Positions 25,232 to 32,794 of a stretch of DNA of 38,031 bases are shown here, one piece after another. Under the pieces are notes generated by a model, which worked only from the letters and a program-made list of their open reading frames with translations, was not told the DNA's origin and made no database searches. Origin of the DNA: Planctomycetaceae bacterium (lineage in GTDB: Bacteria > Planctomycetota > Planctomycetia > Pirellulales > UBA1268); NCBI GenBank assembly GCA_947459185.1, contig CANHCU010000023.1:1-38031 (forward strand), in the 5' to 3' direction. A program made the position numbers and the translations under genes. The first letter of the stretch is position 1; each line of letters begins with the position of its first letter.

Positions 25232-26206
25232 CTACCGAATTTCGATCGGCGACGCGTCGAGCCGGCCGATCTCGGCGGTGGGTCCGTGCGATGCGGTCTC
25301 CAGAGCCTTTTCCATCTCGTCGACGCGTTGCCGCACCGCCAGCGGGACGAGGCTGCGGCGTTCGGGGGTGTCGATCTCGTCATTGAAGATGATTCGTCCA
25401 TGCGGATCGAGAACGACGAGTCGCGTCTCGTTTCCGCGGGAGAGCTTGATCTGAAAGTCGGGATCTTGTCGCACGAGCGTTTCGTCGGCTGAGACCACCT
25501 GTCGGCCGGCTGGCTGGGCGGATGCGGTGGCGGGGACGGTCGCCGACGTCTGCACGAGCGCAAGTGCGGAGGCAGGGGCCCGCAGACGCGGGCTGGTGGA
25601 GGGCTTCGCGGCAGTCTGTCGGACGACCGGCAGTGGCGGCTGCGTCGGAGCCGGCGACGCGGCGACGGTTGGCTGCCCGACAGGGTGCGCCGGTGTTGGC
25701 CGGATCGGCTGTCCGCTCCGCCGCGGTTCGCCAATCATGATCGTGACCTTCGCGCCGCCACGCAGGAGCGTGCACGCCGGTGTCGTCGTGTCCTTGGCGG
25801 ACTCGAGCAACGCGGCGAGTTGTTCGGGGAGGAGCAGCATCTGGTCGTCGAGCAGCACGAGCACGTCATGCTGTCGAAAGCCCGCCTTGTCGGCCTTCGA
25901 GCCGGGCGTAACTTCTTCGACCACCAGGCCGGCACCGCGTGCCAGTGCGAGCTGCTGCCGTAGCACCTCCGATGCCCGCGTCAATCGCAGCCCGAGCGTT
26001 TCGGCATTTTGTGATGCTGCCGCCACCTCGCCAACAGGCTGGATGTGCGATCGCCGCGGGGTTGCTGTCGCATCGTTCGTCGTCGCGGGTGGCGGCTGGT
26101 CGGTGGTTTCACCGGCCTTGCCTGCTGCCGTGGTGAGGCAGATCAACGGCAGCGATGCAAACACAACATGCAGCAGAACCAGTGGTGCGGTGCGTGTGGC
26201 AATCAT
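25232..26206 (-). CDS. Secreted PDZ-domain protein
   Basis: 324 residues with an N-terminal signal region (about 1-28, LVLLHVVFASLPLICLTTAA). A PDZ domain covers about 70-150: LGLRLTRASEVLRQQLALA, then GAGLVVEEVTPGSKADKAGF, DVLVLLDDQMLLLPEQLAALL and a last strand KVTIMIGE. A Pro/Ala/Thr-rich linker (about 160-235) follows, then a C-terminal part (about 240-324) with TRLVVLDPHGRIIFNDEIDT, which looks like a small beta unit, and a Glu/Arg helix. No protease domain is present, so this is not a DegP-type enzyme; it may be an adaptor in the periplasm. It converges on the TPM gene with 22 bases between the stops. Confidence 0.8.
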   Translation of the reverse strand: MIATRTAPLVLLHVVFASLPLICLTTAAGKAGETTDQPPPATTNDATATPRRSHIQPVGEVAAASQNAETLGLRLTRASEVLRQQLALARGAGLVVEEVTPGSKADKAGFRQHDVLVLLDDQMLLLPEQLAALLESAKDTTTPACTLLRGGAKVTIMIGEPRRSGQPIRPTPAHPVGQPTVAASPAPTQPPLPVVRQTAAKPSTSPRLRAPASALALVQTSATVPATASAQPAGRQVVSADETLVRQDPDFQIKLSRGNETRLVVLDPHGRIIFNDEIDTPERRSLVPLAVRQRVDEMEKALETASHGPTAEIGRLDASPIEIR

Positions 26207-26494
26207 GATTTTCTCAAGAGTCTGTCGACGGAACGGTCGCGGATGGTGCGGTATGTGACGAATTCTGCGGTTTCGTGCCAGACGATCTTCTTGATTCGCC
26301 GGCCCGGGGCTATCGCTTCACACATTGGGTAAGACGCGAAAGACAGGGGCCTGTCAGCAGCAAGGCAGACAGGAGGGGCTCGGCAGCGTAGATCCATTGG
26401 CACGGTCGTGCGGGATCGTTCTCGGCGTGTGGCACCGATTCTGTCGATATCCCGGGTGCGGGAATGTGTCACGTCCTCGATGGGAGGGGAGATC
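26207..26494. other. Divergent intergenic region without recognised signals
   Basis: 288 bases between the divergent PDZ and EP-rich genes. It must hold both promoters, but I see no convincing -10/-35 pair and no strong hairpin. The GGGAGGGGAG at 26482-26491 is the ribosome site of the downstream gene. Confidence 0.5.
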
Positions 26495-27784
26495 ATGTCA
26501 ATTCGCTCGACAGCTTTTGCGTTGGCCGGCGCCTGGTTGTGCCTCGGTGGCATGGGGATGATCCCACGTACCCATGCGGATGAGGACCAGGCTCCAGCCC
26601 TCACGTTCGAGGCAACGGAGCAGACGGACGACTCCGACACAGACCCTCCTGCAACGGAGGACGAACCAGCCACCACGCCCACCGCAGCGGCCCCAGCCCC
26701 AGTATCGGAACCGGAACCGGCACCGGAGCCGGAACCGGAGCCGGTGCCTCCCGCGGCACCTGCGCCCGCCGCGGTGCAGTCCACCGGGAAGTCCACGGTG
26801 AAGACCACCGGGAAGGCCACGACTAAGAAGTCCACGGCAGCGGTCCCTGCCCCAGCAGCCCCTGCCCCGAAGAAGCCGGTGCTCGTGCCGGGCACGGGCT
26901 CGCTGGTGAAGGGCATCGGCGACGACTTCGAGGACGAGACCTGGAAGTGGAACTACAACCATCCCAAGAGTTCCGAGGAACAGGACAAGCGAGTGCGGAG
27001 CCCGGTGGGGAAGAGCATCAACGGCCGTTGGTTCGAGGGCCCCAAGCGAGGCACTCCCGACGTCGTCAAGCGGATCGAACTGCCGGCCCCGGGCCTCGAG
27101 GGCAGCACCCACGGCCTCCTTATCGCCTCGCTCCATGCGGGCATCCCCGGGCGGACCACCTATCAGATGCAGCAGGATGACCTGATCTACAACATGCAGA
27201 AGGTGACGGGCCGGGGCATGTCGGTGGCCGACAACCCGAGCGTGGTGACGCGGGTCTACATGCCCCCCTTCGAGCAGTGGGAAAAGCGGAATGGTCCTAC
27301 GTTCGGTTTTCGGGCTGGCTGCTACACCCACGCGACCATCACCGGCAAAGACCATCCCGACAAGGGACGCTTCGGCCTCGAGGAATACTGGCCAGGCATG
27401 TTCGTCTGCTTCGAGCCGGCGAATCCCAGGCGGAAGACGGAAGACTCCGCCTACCTTCGCATCCGCGGCGGTCGCAACGGCGGTGAGATTCGCGGCCCGA
27501 AGATCGAACAGACCGGCTGGTGGACGCTCGGCCTGTCGTTCTCACCCGACGGCATGGTGCACTACTTCGCCAGCCCGGGCGTTGACGAGCTCACCATGGA
27601 CGACCACATCACGTCGCAATATCCCTATGGCTATCGCACCGAACTGCTGAAGACCTTTTTCTACAACGTCTGCACGCAGGATGACGGCAAGACCTGGAGC
27701 ACGCCCTGGGTGATCGACGACCCGAAGGTCTACTTCGTGAAGCGTCAGGTGGCGGCCACCCCGAAAGCACCGACCAAACGTTGA
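26495..27784 (+). CDS. Secreted EP-rich protein of unknown function
   Basis: 429 residues from the ATG at 26495, which has a very strong GGGAGGGGAG site; the frame upstream to 26408 is probably untranslated. A signal peptide covers 1-28 (ALAGAWLCLGGMGMIPRTHA). About 30-130 is low complexity: an acidic part, a run of Glu-Pro pairs (EPEPAPEPEPEPVP), then Lys/Thr-rich and Ala/Pro parts. The folded region (about 140-420) begins GIGDDFEDETWKWNYNHPKS and contains many aromatic residues, such as GLEEYWPGMFVCFEP, GRNGGEIRGPKIEQTGWWTL and DGMVHYFASPGVDEL. That is compatible with a beta-sandwich of the concanavalin/laminin-G type, though I cannot match a family. It probably acts at the cell surface. 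Confidence 0.7.
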   Translation: MSIRSTAFALAGAWLCLGGMGMIPRTHADEDQAPALTFEATEQTDDSDTDPPATEDEPATTPTAAAPAPVSEPEPAPEPEPEPVPPAAPAPAAVQSTGKSTVKTTGKATTKKSTAAVPAPAAPAPKKPVLVPGTGSLVKGIGDDFEDETWKWNYNHPKSSEEQDKRVRSPVGKSINGRWFEGPKRGTPDVVKRIELPAPGLEGSTHGLLIASLHAGIPGRTTYQMQQDDLIYNMQKVTGRGMSVADNPSVVTRVYMPPFEQWEKRNGPTFGFRAGCYTHATITGKDHPDKGRFGLEEYWPGMFVCFEPANPRRKTEDSAYLRIRGGRNGGEIRGPKIEQTGWWTLGLSFSPDGMVHYFASPGVDELTMDDHITSQYPYGYRTELLKTFFYNVCTQDDGKTWSTPWVIDDPKVYFVKRQVAATPKAPTKR

Positions 27785-27794
27785 GGCCTGATTC

Positions 27795-29423
27795 CTATCT
27801 CACGAACGCTTCGAGGTCTGTCCGGAGCTTCTTCAGATCGGGCTTGTTCAGGTACATCATGTGACCCGACTGGTATTCGGCGAACGAGATGTTGCCACGG
27901 AGTTCCGGGGCCAGCTTCAGGTGGTCGACGCTGTGCCGCATCGCGTCGCCTGGCACCGCCAGATCGCACAGGCCAACCTGCACGAGCACGCGGAGGTGGG
28001 GATTCTTCGCCAGCGCTGTGGCGAGTTCGTGTGACGTGCTCGCATAGGCGTTTTCGTCGAACCGCCATGGATGGACGCCGGCGAGCACCCTGTAGGGCAC
28101 GTCACTCTCGAAACCCAGTTCCTCGCGGACGTAGGCATTCATCGTGCTCGCCAGCGGTCCCATGGCTGCCGTGAAGGAGGGGTCGAAGGCCGGCTCGGCA
28201 GCCGCCCGATCGGCGTCGTGGCCCGTGATCCGGCCGTCGAATCGGCCACAGATCAGTCGCTCCTTCGCCAAGAGCTCCTTCCGAAAGGCCTCTGGCTCAA
28301 CGCGAAGATCGTGCCTCAGCACAAACGCCGGCGGTAGCCCGGTGAACTGCGCAAGTTTCGCCGCCACCTGCTCCCGACGGTCGGCTGGAAGTGACGCTCC
28401 GGCGAACAACGCGGTGGCGTATTCGCCGCCGGCGAATGCCCGCGCCTCGGCGATCGCCTGAGGCAGGTTCTGCTGGAGGTCGGGTGGCAGTCGCTTGTGG
28501 GCATGCGCCACAGCCGTGAAGCTCGGCAGGAACGTGCTGAAGGGGAGGTCGTTGCAGGGGGCGGTGCGAATCGTCTCGAAGTCGACCAGCCCCGATACGA
28601 GCACGAGTCCGCTGAGAAACATCCCGTGCTCGTCCTGCAATGTGCTGGCGAGCCCCGCCGCGCGAAACACGCCGTAGCTTTCGCCACAGAGATACTTGGG
28701 CGACCGCCAGCGCTTGTGCCGGGTAGTGTAGAGTCGGATGAATTCGGCGATCGCATCGATGTCGGGGCCCTTGCCGAAGAACTGCTCCGGCTTCTCATCC
28801 TTGGCGGCCCTGCTGTAGCCGGTGGCCACCGGATCGATGAATACGAGGTCGGCGGCGAGCAGCGCGGTTGATTCGTTGTCGACGAGTTGGAACGGAGGGG
28901 CCGGGAGCGTGCCGTCGTCGTTCATCTTGGCACGCCGCGGTCCCAGGCCGCCCAGATGCAGCCAGACGGCCGATGCCCCCGGCCCGCCGTTGAAGCAGAA
29001 GAGCAGCGGCCGCTGGGCAGCGTCGAACGTGTCTCCCGCCTTGGCGGACGCATCAGGCCCGGGGGGAGGGTCGAGCGTATAGGCGACGTAGAAGACCGAC
29101 GCCTTGGCTGCACCATCCTCTTTCAGCAACGGCAACATGCCGGCCTCGGCGTGATAGCTGATCGATCGGCCGTCGACCGTGATTGAGTGCGCGGTGACCA
29201 CGGGCTTCTCGGCGGCATCGGGCACGCGACTGACTGCCGGCTTGGCATCAGTCGCCGCAGGCTTGGCATCGGCTGCCGCAGCAGGCTTGGCATCAGTCGC
29301 CGCAGGCTTGACCGTGCCTTGGTCAGCCCTCGCCGTCAGAACAACAGATGCGGAAACGAGCAGCGCCGTAGACAGAATGACGCGGGCAGCCGGCGAAGCT
29401 CCGGCATGGGACGTGACGATCAT
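27795..29423 (-). CDS. Secreted serine carboxypeptidase (peptidase S10)
   Basis: A 542-residue alpha/beta hydrolase that should remove C-terminal amino acids from peptides. The catalytic triad is Ser249 in KYLCGESYGVFRAAG, Asp487 in VGLCDLAVPGDA and His521 in YQSGHMMYL. The oxyanion and substrate loop FNGGPGASAVWLHLGGLGP (144-162) is the S10 signature. The signal peptide is at about 1-33, followed by an imperfect repeat of ATDAKPA (41-64) that acts as a linker. I use the ATG at 29423; an in-frame TTG at 29468 would only lengthen the signal. Peptide products could be taken up by an importer such as the one at 14420-20798, though the genes are not linked. Confidence 0.9.
   Translation of the reverse strand: MIVTSHAGASPAARVILSTALLVSASVVLTARADQGTVKPAATDAKPAAAADAKPAATDAKPAVSRVPDAAEKPVVTAHSITVDGRSISYHAEAGMLPLLKEDGAAKASVFYVAYTLDPPPGPDASAKAGDTFDAAQRPLLFCFNGGPGASAVWLHLGGLGPRRAKMNDDGTLPAPPFQLVDNESTALLAADLVFIDPVATGYSRAAKDEKPEQFFGKGPDIDAIAEFIRLYTTRHKRWRSPKYLCGESYGVFRAAGLASTLQDEHGMFLSGLVLVSGLVDFETIRTAPCNDLPFSTFLPSFTAVAHAHKRLPPDLQQNLPQAIAEARAFAGGEYATALFAGASLPADRREQVAAKLAQFTGLPPAFVLRHDLRVEPEAFRKELLAKERLICGRFDGRITGHDADRAAAEPAFDPSFTAAMGPLASTMNAYVREELGFESDVPYRVLAGVHPWRFDENAYASTSHELATALAKNPHLRVLVQVGLCDLAVPGDAMRHSVDHLKLAPELRGNISFAEYQSGHMMYLNKPDLKKLRTDLEAFVR
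29239..29310 (-). repeat. In-frame 21/24-bp tandem repeat in the S10 peptidase gene
   Basis: Three and a half copies of ggcttggcatcagtcgccgc, in units of 21, 24 and 21 bases, encode Ala-Thr-Asp-Ala-Lys-Pro-Ala repeats just after the signal peptide. All unit lengths are multiples of three, so copy-number change keeps the frame. Confidence 0.85.
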
Positions 29424-29500
29424 TGACGAATTTTCCGTCGGGGTGGTCGAGTAGAGACGACTCCCCAAGGATACTCAGCGGAAAGCCGGGAGTCGGGCAA

Positions 29501-30760
29501 TTACCGGGGGGCGTCCGCGGCCATAGCGGCTGTCCGCACGGAATCACAGGCTGGCGGCGCGATGTCGGCCAGCCGGTCGGTGTCGCAACGGCAGTTCATC
29601 TCGTCCGGGCCCACGCGGGAAACGGTGCAGAGGCAGTCGCCGCCGGCATCTTCCAGTCGCAGCGTCCAGACATCCCCCTCCCGTGACCACGAGCCTTCTG
29701 CGAAGCGGCCGGCCGAGGAGAAGAGCCACGACCGGATCTGACCACGGTCCGGATCCCAGCCGATGATCTCCGTGATCTCGCGACTGCCAGCGGGCCGCGC
29801 CGAAAGCAGACCCGGGATGCGGCTGTCGCCTGGCAACGGACGCTGCTCCTGGACCGCATCGGAACTGATCATGTGCGTGCGGATCAGGAACGCCTTGTTC
29901 GTCGACCAGAAGCAGTGCGTACTGGCGGTCACGCCCTCGCTGACGTCCTCCCAGGAGCCGACGAGCCAGGCGAGCTCGTCGAGGGGCTGCGTCGGCGGTT
30001 GCCGGGCCGGTTCCGATTCGGCGTGCTGGGGCATACGGTTGGATTCCCGCACTGTGTCGAGTACCCAGTTGCCATCTTCCCGCACGAGTACCGCGGAGAA
30101 GCGGCTGCTCGAAGGTGGTGAGTCTGTGAATGCGATCCGCGACACGCCGTCCACCACGGCCACGTCATCGCGGAGAGAACGGATCGAGGCGACGTCGATG
30201 TCGATCATGGCGCCGGCATCCTGTTCGAAGAGGGCGGCGAACACCTCGCGGACCGCTTCGCGTCCGGCAGTCGTTTCTCCGGAGTCGATATCGACGTTCT
30301 CGCCTCTCATGCTCCAGTGGGCGGCGAGGGCCGCGGGATCATGGCGGTTGAAGGCCTGTAGATAGCTTCGCAGCATGCGGTTGATGCCGGCGATATCTGG
30401 GCCGTTCGTGGGGCGTGCAGGCATTGGCTGCGGCATGACCGCACTGGCCGTCGTGACGGAGGAAGAATTGTCACCACGGGGCGGTCGGGGGAGAGCCTTG
30501 GCCGTGCTCGTCGGCGACATGCGGAACGGCTTTGCCTTGGCGATGACTTCCGGGATCGGCCGCACCGGCCGGTGACCGTGAGGTGCCGCTGCGACTGGCT
30601 GTTTGGCAGCCATCGTCGTGGGGCGGCTGGCCATACCGGTTTCGACTGTGCGGGAAGAACAGCCTGCCATAACAAGCAGGCCAGCAGGCAGAAAAAGGAC
30701 GGCGGGCAGCACGAGGGCGGCCGGGACGAACGCAACCAGATGGGCAACGCGGCGATTCAC
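29501..30760 (-). CDS. Lipoprotein with NTF2-like (SgcJ/EcaC, DUF4440-type) domain
   Basis: 419 residues from a GTG start at 30760, which has a perfect GGAGG seven bases upstream; ATG codons further up have no such support. The lipobox LVMAGC puts the lipid-modified Cys at 34. A disordered Pro/Ser-rich linker (about 40-120) leads to an NTF2-like fold (about 122-242): INRMLRSYLQAFNRHDPAAL, WSMRGENVDIDSGETTAGRE and VREVFAALFEQDAG, as in the SgcJ/EcaC group. The C-terminal region (about 260-360) begins ELAWLVGSWEDVSEG and resembles a lipocalin-like small beta-barrel. Both domains usually bind small ligands; no enzyme activity can be claimed. Confidence 0.8.
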   Translation of the reverse strand: MNRRVAHLVAFVPAALVLPAVLFLPAGLLVMAGCSSRTVETGMASRPTTMAAKQPVAAAPHGHRPVRPIPEVIAKAKPFRMSPTSTAKALPRPPRGDNSSSVTTASAVMPQPMPARPTNGPDIAGINRMLRSYLQAFNRHDPAALAAHWSMRGENVDIDSGETTAGREAVREVFAALFEQDAGAMIDIDVASIRSLRDDVAVVDGVSRIAFTDSPPSSSRFSAVLVREDGNWVLDTVRESNRMPQHAESEPARQPPTQPLDELAWLVGSWEDVSEGVTASTHCFWSTNKAFLIRTHMISSDAVQEQRPLPGDSRIPGLLSARPAGSREITEIIGWDPDRGQIRSWLFSSAGRFAEGSWSREGDVWTLRLEDAGGDCLCTVSRVGPDEMNCRCDTDRLADIAPPACDSVRTAAMAADAPR

Positions 30761-30913
30761 GATTGATCCTCCATGAAAAAGCATGAAAAGCATGAACGTG
30801 ACAGGGCTGATTCGGGCCCATGCGGCTGACACGCCATCATGACGGCCGCCGCGGGAGCAATCCTATCCGCTCCCCCCCAACGCGCACAGGCGAGCCGCAG
30901 AGGTGAACGCGAA

Positions 30914-30945
30914 GGCCCCGGCAGGTGGTGAGACCTGCCGGGGCC
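30914..30945 (-). terminator. Hairpin terminator after the sialate O-acetylesterase gene
   Basis: A perfect 13-bp stem, ggccccggcaggt / acctgccggggcc, with a six-base loop, starting 48 bases after the stop at 30993 as read on the minus strand. The tail is only weakly T-rich (ttcgcgttc). The rest of 30761-30992 holds the leader of the lipoprotein gene, including three spaced copies of catgaaaa/catgaacg at 30772-30796. Confidence 0.65.
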
Positions 30946-30992
30946 CATCCGAAAGGATTCGAAATGATGCCAATGGCGGGGGCCGGACCGGC

Positions 30993-32582
30993 TCAGAAAG
31001 CGACGGCCGTGACGCCGGGGAAATCGTCGGTGCGGAAGGGCGTCAGCGGCAGGCCCGACGACGAATACATGTTGCAGACGGGGTTGTCGGCCCAGGCATA
31101 CCGGACAGCGACCGGTTCAGTCACGGCTGCGTTTTCGACCTCGATGCGGCCATCGGGCAGGATCGTGGCCTTGGCCGGCACGAACTTCTTGTCGGCTCCG
31201 GCGATCGTAAAGCCCCGCGGCTCCGCCACGTCGAACGGCCGCCAGCTGCCAGCATTGCTGGCAACGTTGTCGAACGACAGCACGAGCTTCGAGCCCTGCT
31301 TCTCCATCGACTTGTAGAGCGGGCTACGGGCCGCGATGCCGGGCTGCTTGTAGGTCTCGGCGAGCGCCCAGCGGGCCAGCCGCTTGGCCACGTCCTGCTT
31401 GTTCTTCGGGTGGATGTCCTTCCCCTCGCCGGTGTCGATGATTACCGCCTCGCCCGTATTGGGAAGCGCCTTCATCGTCATCGTCTGCGCCTCGCGCAGT
31501 TCTGCCCACGCGCTGTCGGCAGGCTCGGGCTTTTCACCCATGAAGTCGGCCAACTGCACCCAGTAGAACGGGAAGTCGCCGAGCCCCCACTCCTCACGCC
31601 AACTCTTGATCATGTACGGAAAGAGCTCGCGGTATTGATAGGCCCTGCTGGCGTTCGACTCGCCCTGATACCAGATCGCGCCGCGGATCCCGTAGCCGAT
31701 GCTCGGCTTCAGTACCCCGCAGTAGATGTTTCCGGGACGAGCGTTGCCCTTCATCTGGCCCTCCGGGTTGCCGGGCTGCTTCGGCTCAGGCTTGCCCTCG
31801 GCCTTTGCCTTGTCGGCTTCGAGCTTCCACTCGGCCATCTTCTTCTCGTAATCAGCCTTGGCTGCGGGGAAATCGGCCTCCGTCTTGGCCCAGCGATCCA
31901 CGAGCGGCTTCAGCTTCTCGTTGGCGGCGAGTTTGTCTCGCTGCACCCAGGCCTCGGCGGCACTGCCACCCCAGGCGTTGTTGATCAGGCCCACCGGCAC
32001 GCCGAGGGTCTGGTGGAGCTGCCGGCCGAAGAGATAGCCGACGGCGGAGAAATTGCCGACCGTGTCGGGCGAGCAGGCCGCCCACTTGCCGCTGAAGTTC
32101 CACTGCGGGTCCTGCGTGCCCACGTTGGGAACCGAGATCAGGCGGATGTTGGGAAACTTCGCGGCGGCCTTCTCGAGGTCGGCGTCGTTGGTGTTGTTGA
32201 TGCCCCACTGCATGTTCGACTGGCCTGCGCAGACCCAGACCTCGCCGATGAGCACATCGTTGAACGTGATCGTGTTCTTGCCTTTGACGGCGAGCGAGTG
32301 TGGGCCGCCGTATTCAAGCACGGGATCGAGAAACACGTGCCACATTCCGTCGGCTCCGGCGGTGGTGGAGTGGCTCTGGCTGCCGAGCGTTACCGTGACC
32401 GCCTCGCCCGGATCGGCCTTCCCCCAGACTTTGTTCTTGATGCCCTGCTGCAGCACCATGTGGTCGCCGAACATGTTGTTGAGCGAGACGTCGGCCCGGG
32501 CCTGTGACGCGATGGCCGTGAGCAGCAGGCTGGCGAGCAGGCCGACGGCGCGGGCCGTGACGGCAGGGTGAGCGAAGCGCAT
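30993..32582 (-). CDS. Sialate O-acetylesterase-like carbohydrate esterase
   Basis: A 529-residue exported SGNH-type esterase that should remove acetyl groups from sialic acids or other sugars. The ATG at 32582 has AGG just upstream; the signal peptide is at 1-30 (LLTAIASQARA). The family start NNMFGDHMVLQQG follows (35-47), then nucleophile Ser122 in VCAGQSNMQW, PVGLINNAWGGSAAEAW, AIWYQGESNAS and the Asp-His pair in GKDIHPKNK. An extra Lys/Glu/Ala-rich helical insert lies between the second and third blocks (KADYEKKMAEWKLEADKAK). Planctomycetes use many such esterases on algal or animal polysaccharides. The minus-strand neighbour downstream is the NTF2-like lipoprotein gene, 232 bases away behind a hairpin. 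Confidence 0.92.
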   Translation of the reverse strand: MRFAHPAVTARAVGLLASLLLTAIASQARADVSLNNMFGDHMVLQQGIKNKVWGKADPGEAVTVTLGSQSHSTTAGADGMWHVFLDPVLEYGGPHSLAVKGKNTITFNDVLIGEVWVCAGQSNMQWGINNTNDADLEKAAAKFPNIRLISVPNVGTQDPQWNFSGKWAACSPDTVGNFSAVGYLFGRQLHQTLGVPVGLINNAWGGSAAEAWVQRDKLAANEKLKPLVDRWAKTEADFPAAKADYEKKMAEWKLEADKAKAEGKPEPKQPGNPEGQMKGNARPGNIYCGVLKPSIGYGIRGAIWYQGESNASRAYQYRELFPYMIKSWREEWGLGDFPFYWVQLADFMGEKPEPADSAWAELREAQTMTMKALPNTGEAVIIDTGEGKDIHPKNKQDVAKRLARWALAETYKQPGIAARSPLYKSMEKQGSKLVLSFDNVASNAGSWRPFDVAEPRGFTIAGADKKFVPAKATILPDGRIEVENAAVTEPVAVRYAWADNPVCNMYSSSGLPLTPFRTDDFPGVTAVAF

Positions 32583-32794
32583 GAGAGCCTCATAGAGTGT
32601 GGGATTCGGTGTGGGATTCGCCGCGTCGAAAGGGAAGAAGAGCGAGGTCGGCACGATACCGCCGAGTATATCGCGACCCCGCTGTGGCGAGAAAGGTGCG
32701 TTGGAGCCACGCTGGCGGCGGCTGCTTGCGGCCGGCCTTCACAGAGCAGAGGATGTTGGACCCCAATTTGGCAGTAGCAGTGAAGGAGCAGTCC

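Noticed and set aside
25205..25236. Bidirectional terminator between the TPM and PDZ genes
   Set aside because: Only a 6-bp stem (ggtagg/cctacc) with a 20-base loop and no T-run; too weak to call.
30903..32507. Long plus-strand open frame opposite the sialate O-acetylesterase gene
   Set aside because: It is Leu/Arg/Val-rich antisense without domain patterns, while the minus strand has GQSNM and DIHP motifs.
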